From: Lachnospiraceae bacterium
GTDB lineage: Bacteria; Bacillota; Clostridia; Lachnospirales; Lachnospiraceae
Reading direction: 5' to 3'
Length of the DNA stretch: 64,000 nt
NCBI GenBank assembly: GCA_015057405.1
Contig: SVEK01000003.1
Span: 50,791-114,790 of the forward strand
Position 1 is the stretch's first letter. Each line of letters starts with the position of its first letter. This document shows positions 1 through 9,836 of the stretch, piece after piece. The notes below the pieces were generated by a model. That model made no database searches. It had not been told where the DNA came from and saw only the letters and a list, made by a program, of their open reading frames with translations. The position numbers and the translations under genes were made by a program.

Positions 1-249
1 CACCAACACCAAAATAATAGGCACACAAAATACAAGGCCGTCATATAACACCGCATTACCTGCACCTCCAAGGGGACCCATTAAAGTATTGATAATTTCA
101 TTAAACTCAATATCGAATGCACGCTTAGACCAAAAACAAACTACCGACAGAAAAATAGATAATATATATACAAAAGATACTACTATATACCTTATCAGGC
201 TTCCTTTAATCCTACTTATACTCTTCTCTTTTGTTTTATTAAAGAACAT
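1..249 (-). CDS. N-terminal part of an LTA synthase/phosphoglycerol transferase-like membrane protein (runs off the window)
   Basis: Minus-strand translation from 249 is open to the window edge: MFFNKTKEKSISRIKGSLIRYIVVSFVYILSIFLSVVCFWSKRAFDIEFNEIINTLMGPLGGAGNAVLYDGLVFCVPIILVLV; TM helices and LtaS-like N-terminal pattern. Not in the ORF track (partial). Confidence 0.5.
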   Translation of the reverse strand, partial: MFFNKTKEKSISRIKGSLIRYIVVSFVYILSIFLSVVCFWSKRAFDIEFNEIINTLMGPLGGAGNAVLYDGLVFCVPIILVLV

Positions 250-454
250 TACATACCCCACTTATTTGCCACTACATTTAACAAACTCCTATAACAAAAT
301 ACTCTTATTTTTATTTTACATAATTAACTTTGTCGTGTCAAATTTTGTAAAACCATTAAAGTTAACTATTTCTATTGAAATATCTTGCCCAAATAAGCTA
401 TTATAATATTGTAGTAAACACGCAGATAACTATAACTCATTATGGGAGATTGGT

Positions 455-1372
455 ATGGCAAACAACACCCCTTATCTGGCAGAACAAATAACTCACAAAA
501 CCCTATCAAGACCATTCTTAATTCATCATACTACAGTCTCATATGGTATGGAATTGGCCTTGTACCTTCATTATCACAATGAAATGGAATTCTTCTATTT
601 AGAAGAGGGGAAAGTTGATTTTATAATTGAAGACGAACCCTTTAGAGTAAAAGCAGGCGAAGCCATGTTTATTCCTTCAGGGCTTATTCATTATGCCAAT
701 AATGCCTCTGCTGATAATGCAGATTGTTCATTCCATGCCCTGGTATTCGACGCCACCCTACTTACTGAGGTACTCCCTCATTATTGCAGACATTATATTT
801 ATCCTGCACTTTACAATGCAAGAAAATCAATTATGCATATTAACAAAGACACAGATTGCCATAACGACTGCAACAATAAAATTCTCGAATTACTAATTCC
901 TATATTCAACATGGATAAATCAGATATCGATATGTACGAGTTAGAGCTGCGCGGAAGACTTCTTATGATATGGCAGTTAATGTACAACTCCCACTTTGTG
1001 ACTGTTCACAACAACAGTGTATATGACCACATTTATCCCCAGCTTAAAAACTGTATCGATTACATAGACAACAATTATCAGGAAAACATCGAGCTTACTC
1101 TCCTTGCCCAGACTGCCGGCATGAGTCAAGGTCACTTTTGCAGAGTTTTCAAGGAATTCACAGGATTCACTCCATTTACATACCTTAACAGGAAGCGCAT
1201 CTTAGAGAGTTGCCGTTTTCTAACAGATTCCTCTGAAAGCATCGCTGAGATAGCAACAAAATGCGGCTATAATAACATAAGCTATTACAACCGCACATTT
1301 TTAAAGATAATGCAGGAAACGCCATCAGACTTTAGAAAACGCGAAACCTCCGGCACCCCTACAACAAGTTAG
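455..1372 (+). CDS. AraC-family transcriptional regulator (cupin + HTH)
   Basis: N-terminal cupin-like AraC sensor, C-terminal HTH_18 (IAEIATKCGYNNISYYNRTFLKIMQETPSDFRK); close paralog of 34048-34932. Confidence 0.9.
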   Translation: MANNTPYLAEQITHKTLSRPFLIHHTTVSYGMELALYLHYHNEMEFFYLEEGKVDFIIEDEPFRVKAGEAMFIPSGLIHYANNASADNADCSFHALVFDATLLTEVLPHYCRHYIYPALYNARKSIMHINKDTDCHNDCNNKILELLIPIFNMDKSDIDMYELELRGRLLMIWQLMYNSHFVTVHNNSVYDHIYPQLKNCIDYIDNNYQENIELTLLAQTAGMSQGHFCRVFKEFTGFTPFTYLNRKRILESCRFLTDSSESIAEIATKCGYNNISYYNRTFLKIMQETPSDFRKRETSGTPTTS

Positions 1373-1377
1373 TTTCT

Positions 1378-2385
1378 TTAACTTATATTACCGAGGCACT
1401 CCATATACTGTTTTACCCTTACATCTTCAGGTGCATAGGTGTTTAGTTTATCAAGAATATTAAGCCACAATATATCATCAGCTTCCAAAAGCTTGTTAAA
1501 CATTATAAGATTACTCTCCACATCAAAGAGTCTTTCCCTATCTTCTTCATAGCCCCTTCTCTGGGGATTAAAGAAATCAGGTTGGGAATAATATCTTTCC
1601 TTGCTTTCTCCTCTTACAATTCTCATAATCTGATCATAAGTTTCTCTATAAAATTCCTTTTCAAAATGAGCTCCATTAAGATTATCCCAGTAATTGGCAT
1701 CACCACAAAAATACTTAGACAAATCAATAACGTAAGGATTATATTTTTCAATAATATGCTCTTCAAGGCTCCACAACGGTTCATTGTAAGCATCATTTGA
1801 ATGATATGGTTTCTTATACATATCAGGAACATGCAAAATATACCCTTCTTTTGAAAGATAATATGTATTGGAACGAAATCTGTTCAATATTATATGGTCG
1901 CTATCGTATACCTCCAAAAGCTTGTCAAAAAACACATCTGACATATGAAATACCCTATCCTTAGGCATAAGCATAAAATTAGCAACAGCTATATCGTTAG
2001 CATATTTTCTAAATAACTCCGTCTGAAAAAACTCATGGGCACAGGTAGAAAATATTTTCCCATTAAAAATGCCAAAATCATTCTGCATATCATACAAATC
2101 AATTACAATATAATCCGCCTTTGGTGAAAATAACATACTCACAGTCTCTTTGCTAAGACACTGTTTAAGGGTTTTAATTCTTGCCGGGTCATATATTTCC
2201 TCGGCGCGCACCGAATCAATCTCTTCCCTGCTAAATGGCGACGACGTCATTGCACATATTATATTCTGTTTATCAAGGAAGTAGCCAAGCTCTACGCCCT
2301 CACCCACTATTCCATGAGCTGTTCTGTCTCCATCCAACAAAGCCACACGAGACACACAGCTTCCTAATACATTGATTTTAATCAT
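1378..2385 (-). CDS. DUF6270-like protein (MIKINVLGSCVSR N-terminus)
   Basis: N-terminal GSCVSR motif typical of DUF6270 proteins near surface polysaccharide genes. Confidence 0.55.
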   Translation of the reverse strand: MIKINVLGSCVSRVALLDGDRTAHGIVGEGVELGYFLDKQNIICAMTSSPFSREEIDSVRAEEIYDPARIKTLKQCLSKETVSMLFSPKADYIVIDLYDMQNDFGIFNGKIFSTCAHEFFQTELFRKYANDIAVANFMLMPKDRVFHMSDVFFDKLLEVYDSDHIILNRFRSNTYYLSKEGYILHVPDMYKKPYHSNDAYNEPLWSLEEHIIEKYNPYVIDLSKYFCGDANYWDNLNGAHFEKEFYRETYDQIMRIVRGESKERYYSQPDFFNPQRRGYEEDRERLFDVESNLIMFNKLLEADDILWLNILDKLNTYAPEDVRVKQYMECLGNIS

Positions 2386-2465
2386 ACTAACCTCTCGTTG
2401 TTTGAATTATAATTTGAATTATAGTTTTACTTATAGTTTATATTATATTTTGAACCATAGTTTTA

Positions 2466-3356
2466 TTAGGATATATCTCTTCTTTCATATAAAAATACCG
2501 TGACACCTAAACACAATACGGAAATTAAAACACCTATAAGACATGTCATTCCCCAACTCATAACCTGGAATTTATTAAAGGGATTAATCCATGTAAGCGG
2601 CGAAAAATACTTTAGCATTTCAAACCCCGAAAGTCTTTCAAGTATCTCCACCTGCGACATATTATAAGCTTTCATAATCCACTTTAACAAATCCACAACT
2701 CTATACAGATTAGCAAGCAACACTATCCCCCAAGTAATCATCCTAACAAGGAAGTAACTGCCACTATCGTCTTTTCTGTTTCTATATACCGCATATACAT
2801 ATACTATTGAAATGTACATTACCCCTATACAAATTCCCGCAACCATCAACTTAAGATTGCTACCAAAATACTCTCCGGCCTGCAAGCCTTTAATGTCAGT
2901 AAAATAACCTGTCAATATAATCACTGCATAAAACCAAACGTACTCGACAGAATACCTTATAACAGACCACAAATACTTTCCTATAATATATTCTCTTCTT
3001 GAATAAAGCTGATTACACATAAAGAAAATCGTGCCATTGATTTCATCTCTATCCACAATTTCATAAACCCTGTCACAAGCCTTTATTATTATAAAGATGT
3101 TTGCAATCGTAACTGTAATTCCATTTAAAAAGGCAAGATTATAAGAATGAATTGCGTTATTAAAACCCAAAATCCTGTATGCCGGTTCAGGAAGCTTAAA
3201 TATACGGCTACCTAAAGTTACCACTTCTTCCTTCAGCAAAAAATATAGCAACATAACAGCAACAGAAATCAACGATAATACAATGCCAGAGTTTATACAG
3301 TCCCTTATATCACGTTTGTACTCTCTTTTAATAAGAAATCTCATAACTCCTCCCAC
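2466..3356 (-). CDS. ABC transporter permease
   Basis: Multiple TM helices; overlaps the upstream ATPase gene. Confidence 0.65.
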   Translation of the reverse strand: MGGVMRFLIKREYKRDIRDCINSGIVLSLISVAVMLLYFLLKEEVVTLGSRIFKLPEPAYRILGFNNAIHSYNLAFLNGITVTIANIFIIIKACDRVYEIVDRDEINGTIFFMCNQLYSRREYIIGKYLWSVIRYSVEYVWFYAVIILTGYFTDIKGLQAGEYFGSNLKLMVAGICIGVMYISIVYVYAVYRNRKDDSGSYFLVRMITWGIVLLANLYRVVDLLKWIMKAYNMSQVEILERLSGFEMLKYFSPLTWINPFNKFQVMSWGMTCLIGVLISVLCLGVTVFLYERRDIS

Positions 3357-4189
3357 CTCGAATAATCATTAGTTAATTCCTCTGCCAAAGTCATCTCTTC
3401 TATGAGATAATCCTTGCTTCCAATCTTATATAATATAACCGGAACTTTATCCAATGGCTGATTGCACACGTAGCTTGATCTGTTATTTCTTGTGGCAATA
3501 TATTCCCCAAATATAGACTCCAAGGTTTCCGACCTTCCTCCTGGAAGAGTAATAATTCTCTTTCTCACATCATTACCATCAACTACCCGGTCAGCAACAA
3601 CCTTGCCCTCATCCAACATAATAAAACGATTACAAACAGACTTAACCGTCTCGTAATCGGTGCAGGAATATATTATTGTCGTCCCCAACTCATTGGTTTT
3701 CTTAAGATATTTAAACAACATTTTCATAGTCTTGGCTGTAATATAACTATGAAGTTCATCAACAATAATCACATCCGGCTCACTGCAAACCATAGCAATA
3801 AATTGTACAAGCTTATTATCTTCAAATGTCATTTCAAGCAGCTCTTCATTTTTATCAATTCCAAGCTTCTCACACAACTGCTCCTGCTTATTAATATTAT
3901 AGTTCTCAAACCTTGAGCTAACCATTCTGAAATAATCGGCAGCAGTCATGCTTTCTTCATATAAAATATCATCCGGCAAATATCTTACACACCCTGCTTC
4001 TTCCCCAAAACATACCTCACCGGAATAATACCTTTTATATCCCATGATGCAATGTATAAGTTCTTTCCTGGCATCTGCATCATCTCCAAAAAGAACAACA
4101 AAATCTTCCTTATTAATATGAAAGGATATATCCTCAACCAGACATTGTCCCTCTACATCCTCAATCGTTAAATTTTTAACCTCTAACAT
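3341..4189 (-). CDS. ABC transporter ATP-binding protein (divergent Walker A)
   Basis: ABC-ATPase fold pattern (VIIVDELHSYITAKTM, TTIIYSCTDYETVKSVCNRFIMLDEGKVV) but FGDDADARKELIH replaces a canonical GxxGxGKST. Confidence 0.65.
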   Translation of the reverse strand: MLEVKNLTIEDVEGQCLVEDISFHINKEDFVVLFGDDADARKELIHCIMGYKRYYSGEVCFGEEAGCVRYLPDDILYEESMTAADYFRMVSSRFENYNINKQEQLCEKLGIDKNEELLEMTFEDNKLVQFIAMVCSEPDVIIVDELHSYITAKTMKMLFKYLKKTNELGTTIIYSCTDYETVKSVCNRFIMLDEGKVVADRVVDGNDVRKRIITLPGGRSETLESIFGEYIATRNNRSSYVCNQPLDKVPVILYKIGSKDYLIEEMTLAEELTNDYSRWEEL

Positions 4190-4244
4190 TTATTTCATCA
4201 TCCATTTCCTTATATAGTATAACTTAAATATTATACGATTTGTA

Positions 4245-4313
4245 TTATATAATATGCCTTACAAGCATAGAACCAATATAACCGGTTGCCCCGGTTGCCA
4301 AATATGAAGCCAT
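4245..4313 (-). pseudogene. 5' relic of an NAD-dependent epimerase/dehydratase
   Basis: Minus-strand translation MASYLATGATGYIGSMLVRHII*: Rossmann GATGYIG motif directly after the start codon, then truncation. Confidence 0.6.
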
Positions 4314-4651
4314 CAAACTCACACCCCTATATTTTTATATCATAACAACCTTGTTTTCATTATATTTTACATTCATTATATATTACAGTTAAGTTTAACA
4401 TATACAAAGATGGCATGTCACTATTAAATGTAACTTTTATTTACAATCTATTCTTCAATATATTAATTGTTAACAAATTATTAATCTTTTGCGAAAAATA
4501 TATTGCACTTTATTGATAATTAGTATATAATCTATACATCAAATATATTTGTTCACGTTTTTTTGAACATTTATTGCTTCAGGCTATAAAGAATTTTCAA
4601 AAAAAAGACGAAATAGTATTTGTAAAAAATGAATGGATGGATGGTTGTAAT

Positions 4652-5203
4652 ATGGCAAAGAAGAGTGTTCAGCAGCGTATCAATGCTACTAATCGTACTA
4701 GAAAAAGTTCATCAAAGAAAAAGCCTGTTATGGTGATTGTACCTATTGTAGTTGTCTCAATACTTATATTAGCAACAGTAATTGTCTTAGGTAAGCCTGA
4801 TGATACTGTTACACCTAATGATATAGTTATTACTGAAGATAACGTAGGTAACTTTGCTGAACAGCAAGAGGAGAAGAATAACAACGTAGCAACAGGTTCA
4901 TATGACGTTAGTATGAACTACGACTGGACAATCGATGCTTCCACAGGTATATCAAAGGATGCTTATGTTGGCAACAGCAAGAACAACACAAGTACCGTAT
5001 ATACAACCGTAACACTCGATTCCACCGGAGAAACTATTTACAAGTCTCCTTACATTGCAGTCGGCAGTCACATCGAGAACATCACCCTCGATAAGACCCC
5101 TGATAAAGGAGTCCACGCAGCTACTATGACGTATCATCTTGTAGATGGAAACTTTGATGAGATGTCCAGTGTATCCGTGGCAATTACTTTAACTGTTCAG
5201 TAA
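4652..5203 (+). CDS. Membrane-anchored surface-assembly partner protein (unknown)
   Basis: Start chosen at MAKKSVQQR (4652); basic N-terminus, one TM (VMVIVPIVVVSILILATVIVLG), extracellular beta-rich domain. Confidence 0.6.
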   Translation: MAKKSVQQRINATNRTRKSSSKKKPVMVIVPIVVVSILILATVIVLGKPDDTVTPNDIVITEDNVGNFAEQQEEKNNNVATGSYDVSMNYDWTIDASTGISKDAYVGNSKNNTSTVYTTVTLDSTGETIYKSPYIAVGSHIENITLDKTPDKGVHAATMTYHLVDGNFDEMSSVSVAITLTVQ

Positions 5204-5249
5204 CCCATTCATTGACAACAAAATTCATTTAATTCAAGGAGGAATGACT

Positions 5250-7094
5250 ATGAAAAAGATTACAAAAAGTTTAATGGCTGTTGCATTATCAGCAGCAATG
5301 GTACTCTCTTCAACATCTGCTATGGCAGCAGAGCAGACGTCCACAGGTAACGGTGCATTCGAGAATGACGACTCAGCAGTTCCTGTATATGATGAAGTAA
5401 CATTACCAACTGTAGCAGCAGGTACTTACAATTTTACAATTGACCCACAGAAGTTACTTAATAAGTATGACTCAGAAACTTATTCTGATGCTTCTGCAAC
5501 TCTTCTCTTTAACACAGTGAATCAGCAAGCCAAAATCGAAGCTCTTGCAACTGCTCAGATTGATGGTGCACTGATTGACGGAAAGTTATACACCCACACT
5601 AAAGTAGAAGCAGATATTGATGATGATCTTAAAGCAGCTATTACAGTTGCAACAAGTACGATAACCGCTGTTGAACCAGGTTTTTATCTTTGGGTACCGG
5701 ACGAGACAACTCCGATTGATTACGATGGCAAATACTTAGAGATAGACACGACTGTTCTTGGTACATATTTTGATATTACTCTTACAGAATCTGCAGTAGA
5801 TAGCATCGCACTTAAAGCTAACCACAATGCCGGTAGTGTTGTATGTGCTGATGAGATTTACATGGATGAATATGTAGAAGCTACAGGTTCTGCAACAGAT
5901 TATGTTACACTTAAGGCTGACGGAAGTGCTATTGATACAGAGACTGCAACAGCTAATCAGGATATTAACCTTTATGTAACTACAGACGAAGCAGCATTTA
6001 CTCAGATTACAAAAACTAATCTTGCTACATACGTTAAGTTCACTCCTGCTACTAACACATATAAGGGTCAGTCCAATAAGGTCAAGATTATTAACAAGTC
6101 TACAAAGACCAAGACTGTTACAGCTAAAGTTACAGTAAAGAATGCAGATGGTCTTACATTTAAGCCGGAAGCTACTTATAGCAGCGACACATCAGCATCT
6201 GTATACTTAGCTATTACAGATGGTTCAACTCCTGTAGCAGTAGCTGCTGCTGACTCAGTTGTTTCAGCTACAAAGACATTTGAATTAGCACCAGCAGACG
6301 AATCTGAAGCTATTACATACCAGACTACATCTACAGATGATAAAACAGGTGGTCATGTATACAAGCGTTATATCCAGCCGGATGATGGTAGCAAATATTC
6401 ATTCTGCGAATTCTATATAACAGGTTCTGCTAATAGCGAGGAAGGCGCTAAGGAAGCATGGGATGCTTACAACAAGGCTCTTGAAGCTAATCAGACACCT
6501 AAGATTCCTGGTATTGATGTAGTATATAGCATTAACGATAAAGTTGATAAGTACACACTTACAGCTGCAGGTGATAACGCTCCTACATTCAAGGTAGCTG
6601 AAGCTACTGTTACATCAGCTGCTGAAGGTGATGAAGTTACTATCGTTCCTGCTGTTGTAGACGGAAAAGTTGTTGATACTGTAAAATATACACCAAGTGG
6701 TGAGGAAGCTGTAACTGTAACACCTGTTAGCGGAGCTTACAAGTTCACAATGCCTGCTAAGGCAGTTAGCGTAGCTGTAACTTATAAGAGTGCAGATAAA
6801 GCTCCTAATATTGCAACAAGAACAGGAACCTATTCAAAAGCAAATGGTGCTACATTCGCTGTTGATTTGGGAGCAGGCTCTTTAGCAGCTGAAAACATTG
6901 CAAACCTTGAAATAAGTATTGATGGCAGCTCATTCATGGCTTACACTGGTGGATACTCACTCTCTGAAGGTACTCTTACCTTAAACAGCGGATATATGGG
7001 TGGTGCAACAGCTGGTTCTACAAGATATGTTAAAGTTACATTCGACGATGATGAACCTACTAGCGTAACATTAACACTTACAGTTGCTGATTAA
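5250..7094 (+). CDS. Large secreted surface protein
   Basis: RBS aaggagg; signal peptide MKKITKSLMAVALSAAMVLSSTSAMAAE; Thr/Ala/Val-rich beta-repeat body. Confidence 0.8.
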   Translation: MKKITKSLMAVALSAAMVLSSTSAMAAEQTSTGNGAFENDDSAVPVYDEVTLPTVAAGTYNFTIDPQKLLNKYDSETYSDASATLLFNTVNQQAKIEALATAQIDGALIDGKLYTHTKVEADIDDDLKAAITVATSTITAVEPGFYLWVPDETTPIDYDGKYLEIDTTVLGTYFDITLTESAVDSIALKANHNAGSVVCADEIYMDEYVEATGSATDYVTLKADGSAIDTETATANQDINLYVTTDEAAFTQITKTNLATYVKFTPATNTYKGQSNKVKIINKSTKTKTVTAKVTVKNADGLTFKPEATYSSDTSASVYLAITDGSTPVAVAAADSVVSATKTFELAPADESEAITYQTTSTDDKTGGHVYKRYIQPDDGSKYSFCEFYITGSANSEEGAKEAWDAYNKALEANQTPKIPGIDVVYSINDKVDKYTLTAAGDNAPTFKVAEATVTSAAEGDEVTIVPAVVDGKVVDTVKYTPSGEEAVTVTPVSGAYKFTMPAKAVSVAVTYKSADKAPNIATRTGTYSKANGATFAVDLGAGSLAAENIANLEISIDGSSFMAYTGGYSLSEGTLTLNSGYMGGATAGSTRYVKVTFDDDEPTSVTLTLTVAD

Positions 7095-7171
7095 TTAAAA
7101 ATGATTTTGATAAACTAATAATTTCTTAGTTCTTTATTAAAATTCAATCGGGTTATACAAACCCATTAACA

Positions 7172-7205
7172 AAAAGAAGGTGTGGATTTCTCCACACCTT
7201 CTTTT
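7172..7205. terminator. Bidirectional intrinsic terminator
   Basis: 15-bp perfect stem AAAAGAAGGTGTGGA-TTTC-TCCACACCTTCTTTT between convergent genes. Confidence 0.9.
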
Positions 7206-7260
7206 ATATTGCCCTTCTGATAAAGCTCCATAAAACCATGTTATTAATAGGCTATCACCA

Positions 7261-8013
7261 TTATATCATTATATTTGTTAAAACAGATATCATTTCTTTT
7301 TTTGTTTCAATATCTTTGTTTATATTATATCTATTCTCTATATCACATTTTATATTACCACTGTCACTGCCAATAACAATAATTCTATCTGCCAATGTTA
7401 TTGCCTCCTCAATACTATGAGTAACAAAGATAATAGTCATATTATATTTACTGCATATATTCTTCGTTAGCTCTTGCATCTCTCGTCGATTTTTTTCATC
7501 TAAACTGGCAAAAGGTTCATCCATAAGCAATATAGAAGGTTTTAATGCCAATGCACGTGCCACTGCCGCACGTTGTTTCATTCCTCCTGACAACTGATGG
7601 GGATAGCAATCCTTAAAATCACTCAAGCCAACTTCATCTAATATATCGCTTGCACACTCCACTGCTTCTTTTTTTGATTTCACTTTACCAACTGCAAAAA
7701 TCGGATATGCGACATTTTTTATAACTGTTTTCCAGGGCAATAACTGTTCAAAGCTCTGAAATAACATGATAACATCTTTTCCCGGTTTATCATGCACTTT
7801 ATTATCAATAATAACAGCACCTTCATTAACTTCTTCAAATCCTGCAATTATTCTTAAAAGCGTTGATTTTCCACACCCTGAATGACCAAGAATACACACA
7901 AATTGATTTTTATGTATATCTATATTGAACCCATCAAACACTTCACATACATCATCAGTCAAATCAAATATTTTAGTTACATTTTTAATTCGTATTAAAG
8001 GCTCAGCGCTCAA
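7261..8013 (-). CDS. NitT/TauT-type ABC transporter ATP-binding protein
   Basis: Walker [18 protein letters not shown] signature, LLMDEP. Confidence 0.92.
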   Translation of the reverse strand: MSAEPLIRIKNVTKIFDLTDDVCEVFDGFNIDIHKNQFVCILGHSGCGKSTLLRIIAGFEEVNEGAVIIDNKVHDKPGKDVIMLFQSFEQLLPWKTVIKNVAYPIFAVGKVKSKKEAVECASDILDEVGLSDFKDCYPHQLSGGMKQRAAVARALALKPSILLMDEPFASLDEKNRREMQELTKNICSKYNMTIIFVTHSIEEAITLADRIIVIGSDSGNIKCDIENRYNINKDIETKKEMISVLTNIMI

Positions 8014-8791
8014 TGCTCATACCCCATTTCATAACTGTTAATTTTTCAATTGTATAGAAAACAACTCTGTCCACAATCAAACCAATAATAATTATAACCA
8101 CAATACCAACTATTACATTAGTCATATTAGCATATGCTCTATTAGTGTATATATAATAACCTATTCCACCTAATGAACCTATCATTCCAAATACCATTTC
8201 TGCACTAATCAGGGCACGCCATGCTCTTCCCCAACCAATTCTTAATCCTGATATAAAACTAGGCATAACAGAAAATAAATAAACCTCTTTTACCTTGATA
8301 ATAGGTGATAATTCTATATTATCTGCCCATTCATCATATATCTGAGGTACGTTTTTTATGCCCCCAAGCAAATTGGTTACAAGGGGCCACATTACCCCAT
8401 GTACAATTAACGCAATCATCGCCCCATTACCTATGCCGAACCACATCATTATCAATGGCAATAAGGCCATTCCCGGCAATGGATTAAATATTGTACATAA
8501 GGTCACAAATAAACTTTTGCATACTTTTGACAATACACATAACGCTGTAATAATAATGGATATGGCTACACTCACAAAAAAGCCCAAAATTATCACAGTT
8601 AATGAATTTAATATCTGGTGTCCTAACTCACCAAAACAAATCTGATTAACCATAGCTCCTATCACATCTGAAAATTTAGGCAAAATATAATTGTTAACCA
8701 TTCCTGTTTGGGATGATACTTCCCAAATAACAACAATTAATATAATCCACATAAGCGACTGGAGCGTCTGATTTTTCAATATTTTTTTCAT
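8003..8791 (-). CDS. NitT/TauT-type ABC transporter permease
   Basis: SsuC/TauC-like TM protein adjacent to ATPase and SBP. Confidence 0.88.
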   Translation of the reverse strand: MKKILKNQTLQSLMWIILIVVIWEVSSQTGMVNNYILPKFSDVIGAMVNQICFGELGHQILNSLTVIILGFFVSVAISIIITALCVLSKVCKSLFVTLCTIFNPLPGMALLPLIMMWFGIGNGAMIALIVHGVMWPLVTNLLGGIKNVPQIYDEWADNIELSPIIKVKEVYLFSVMPSFISGLRIGWGRAWRALISAEMVFGMIGSLGGIGYYIYTNRAYANMTNVIVGIVVIIIIGLIVDRVVFYTIEKLTVMKWGMSIER

Positions 8792-8797
8792 TGCACA

Positions 8798-9760
8798 TTA
8801 CTCCATAGGAATTTCATCATAGTTTTCTAACTCTATAAACTTCGTTGGTTCACTTGTTAATATTCCATTATCATACAATAATTTAGCCTGTAAATCGTAA
8901 TTATTAACAAATTTACTTGGTGGCATTGTTTCAATAACTTCCTTCACCAACTCTGCACTTACACCAAATCTTTCTGCCAAAAAAACAGAAACTTCATCAG
9001 TATTTTCTTCGATATAATTTAAAACATCGTCTTGAGCTTTTTTATATGCTTCGATAATATCCTTATTGTTATCATAAAATTCAGAACTCGATACAGAAGC
9101 TGCTCCAACACTATATTTTTCAATTACATCGCTCATATCTTCAAGAAGCTTAACATTATCTAATTCTTCAGCTTTAGAGCAGTTAGGGAAGGAAAAAATA
9201 GCAGCTTTGTAGTCGTCCGAATTCGATATGGATGCCAGGGCATCAGCTGCCGGAACCGCCGATAAATTGTTATCATATATCATAGCATCGCCTAACTTGT
9301 CCTCACACAAACCCAAAAACGCCGCGTGTAATGTTGTTGTCTTATTGGTTATAGCTATTTTATCATTCGTTCCTATATCACTTACAGAATTAATGCTTTC
9401 AGAATTACTATACACCTTTATAGGAGTTGCACCCATATACGACACTAACTTTAAAGGCAATTTATTTTCATATCCCATAATAAATGTCATTAATGACAAA
9501 TCCGCTATATCAAGATTACCGGAAACCATTGCATCTCTTATATCCGGACCGGTTGCAAGTTCTACCCATTCAACTTTAACATTTTCAGGCAAATATTTTT
9601 CTAATATCTTGTACTCTTTCATAACCAACAATGTGGTTGCCGCATATACATCATGACAATTAATTCTAACAGTTCTTTCTTCCTTATTCCCTTTGCCTGA
9701 ACCACATGCAGCCATAATAACTATGCTTATTATCAATATACAACTCATTAATTTTTTCAT
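8798..9760 (-). CDS. ABC transporter substrate-binding lipoprotein (NMT1/SsuA-like)
   Basis: Lipobox IMAACGSG; NMT1/THI5-like SBP pattern. Confidence 0.85.
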   Translation of the reverse strand: MKKLMSCILIISIVIMAACGSGKGNKEERTVRINCHDVYAATTLLVMKEYKILEKYLPENVKVEWVELATGPDIRDAMVSGNLDIADLSLMTFIMGYENKLPLKLVSYMGATPIKVYSNSESINSVSDIGTNDKIAITNKTTTLHAAFLGLCEDKLGDAMIYDNNLSAVPAADALASISNSDDYKAAIFSFPNCSKAEELDNVKLLEDMSDVIEKYSVGAASVSSSEFYDNNKDIIEAYKKAQDDVLNYIEENTDEVSVFLAERFGVSAELVKEVIETMPPSKFVNNYDLQAKLLYDNGILTSEPTKFIELENYDEIPME

Positions 9761-9836
9761 ATCAATTTTCTCCTATAATATTTTTACATTTAACATTTTT
9801 AATCACTTTGATTTTTCATAATATATCACATTTAAA

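Noticed and set aside
89-406. Plus-strand ORF 105 aa
   Set aside because: Overlaps the antisense of a plausible LtaS-like coding start (complement <1..249); hydrophobic low-complexity translation expected from antisense of TM segments.
8798-9760. ThiY-type HMP importer linked to the thiamine operon
   Set aside because: SBP family fits broadly, but no TPP riboswitch is visible upstream and the genes are ~30 kb from the thi operon.
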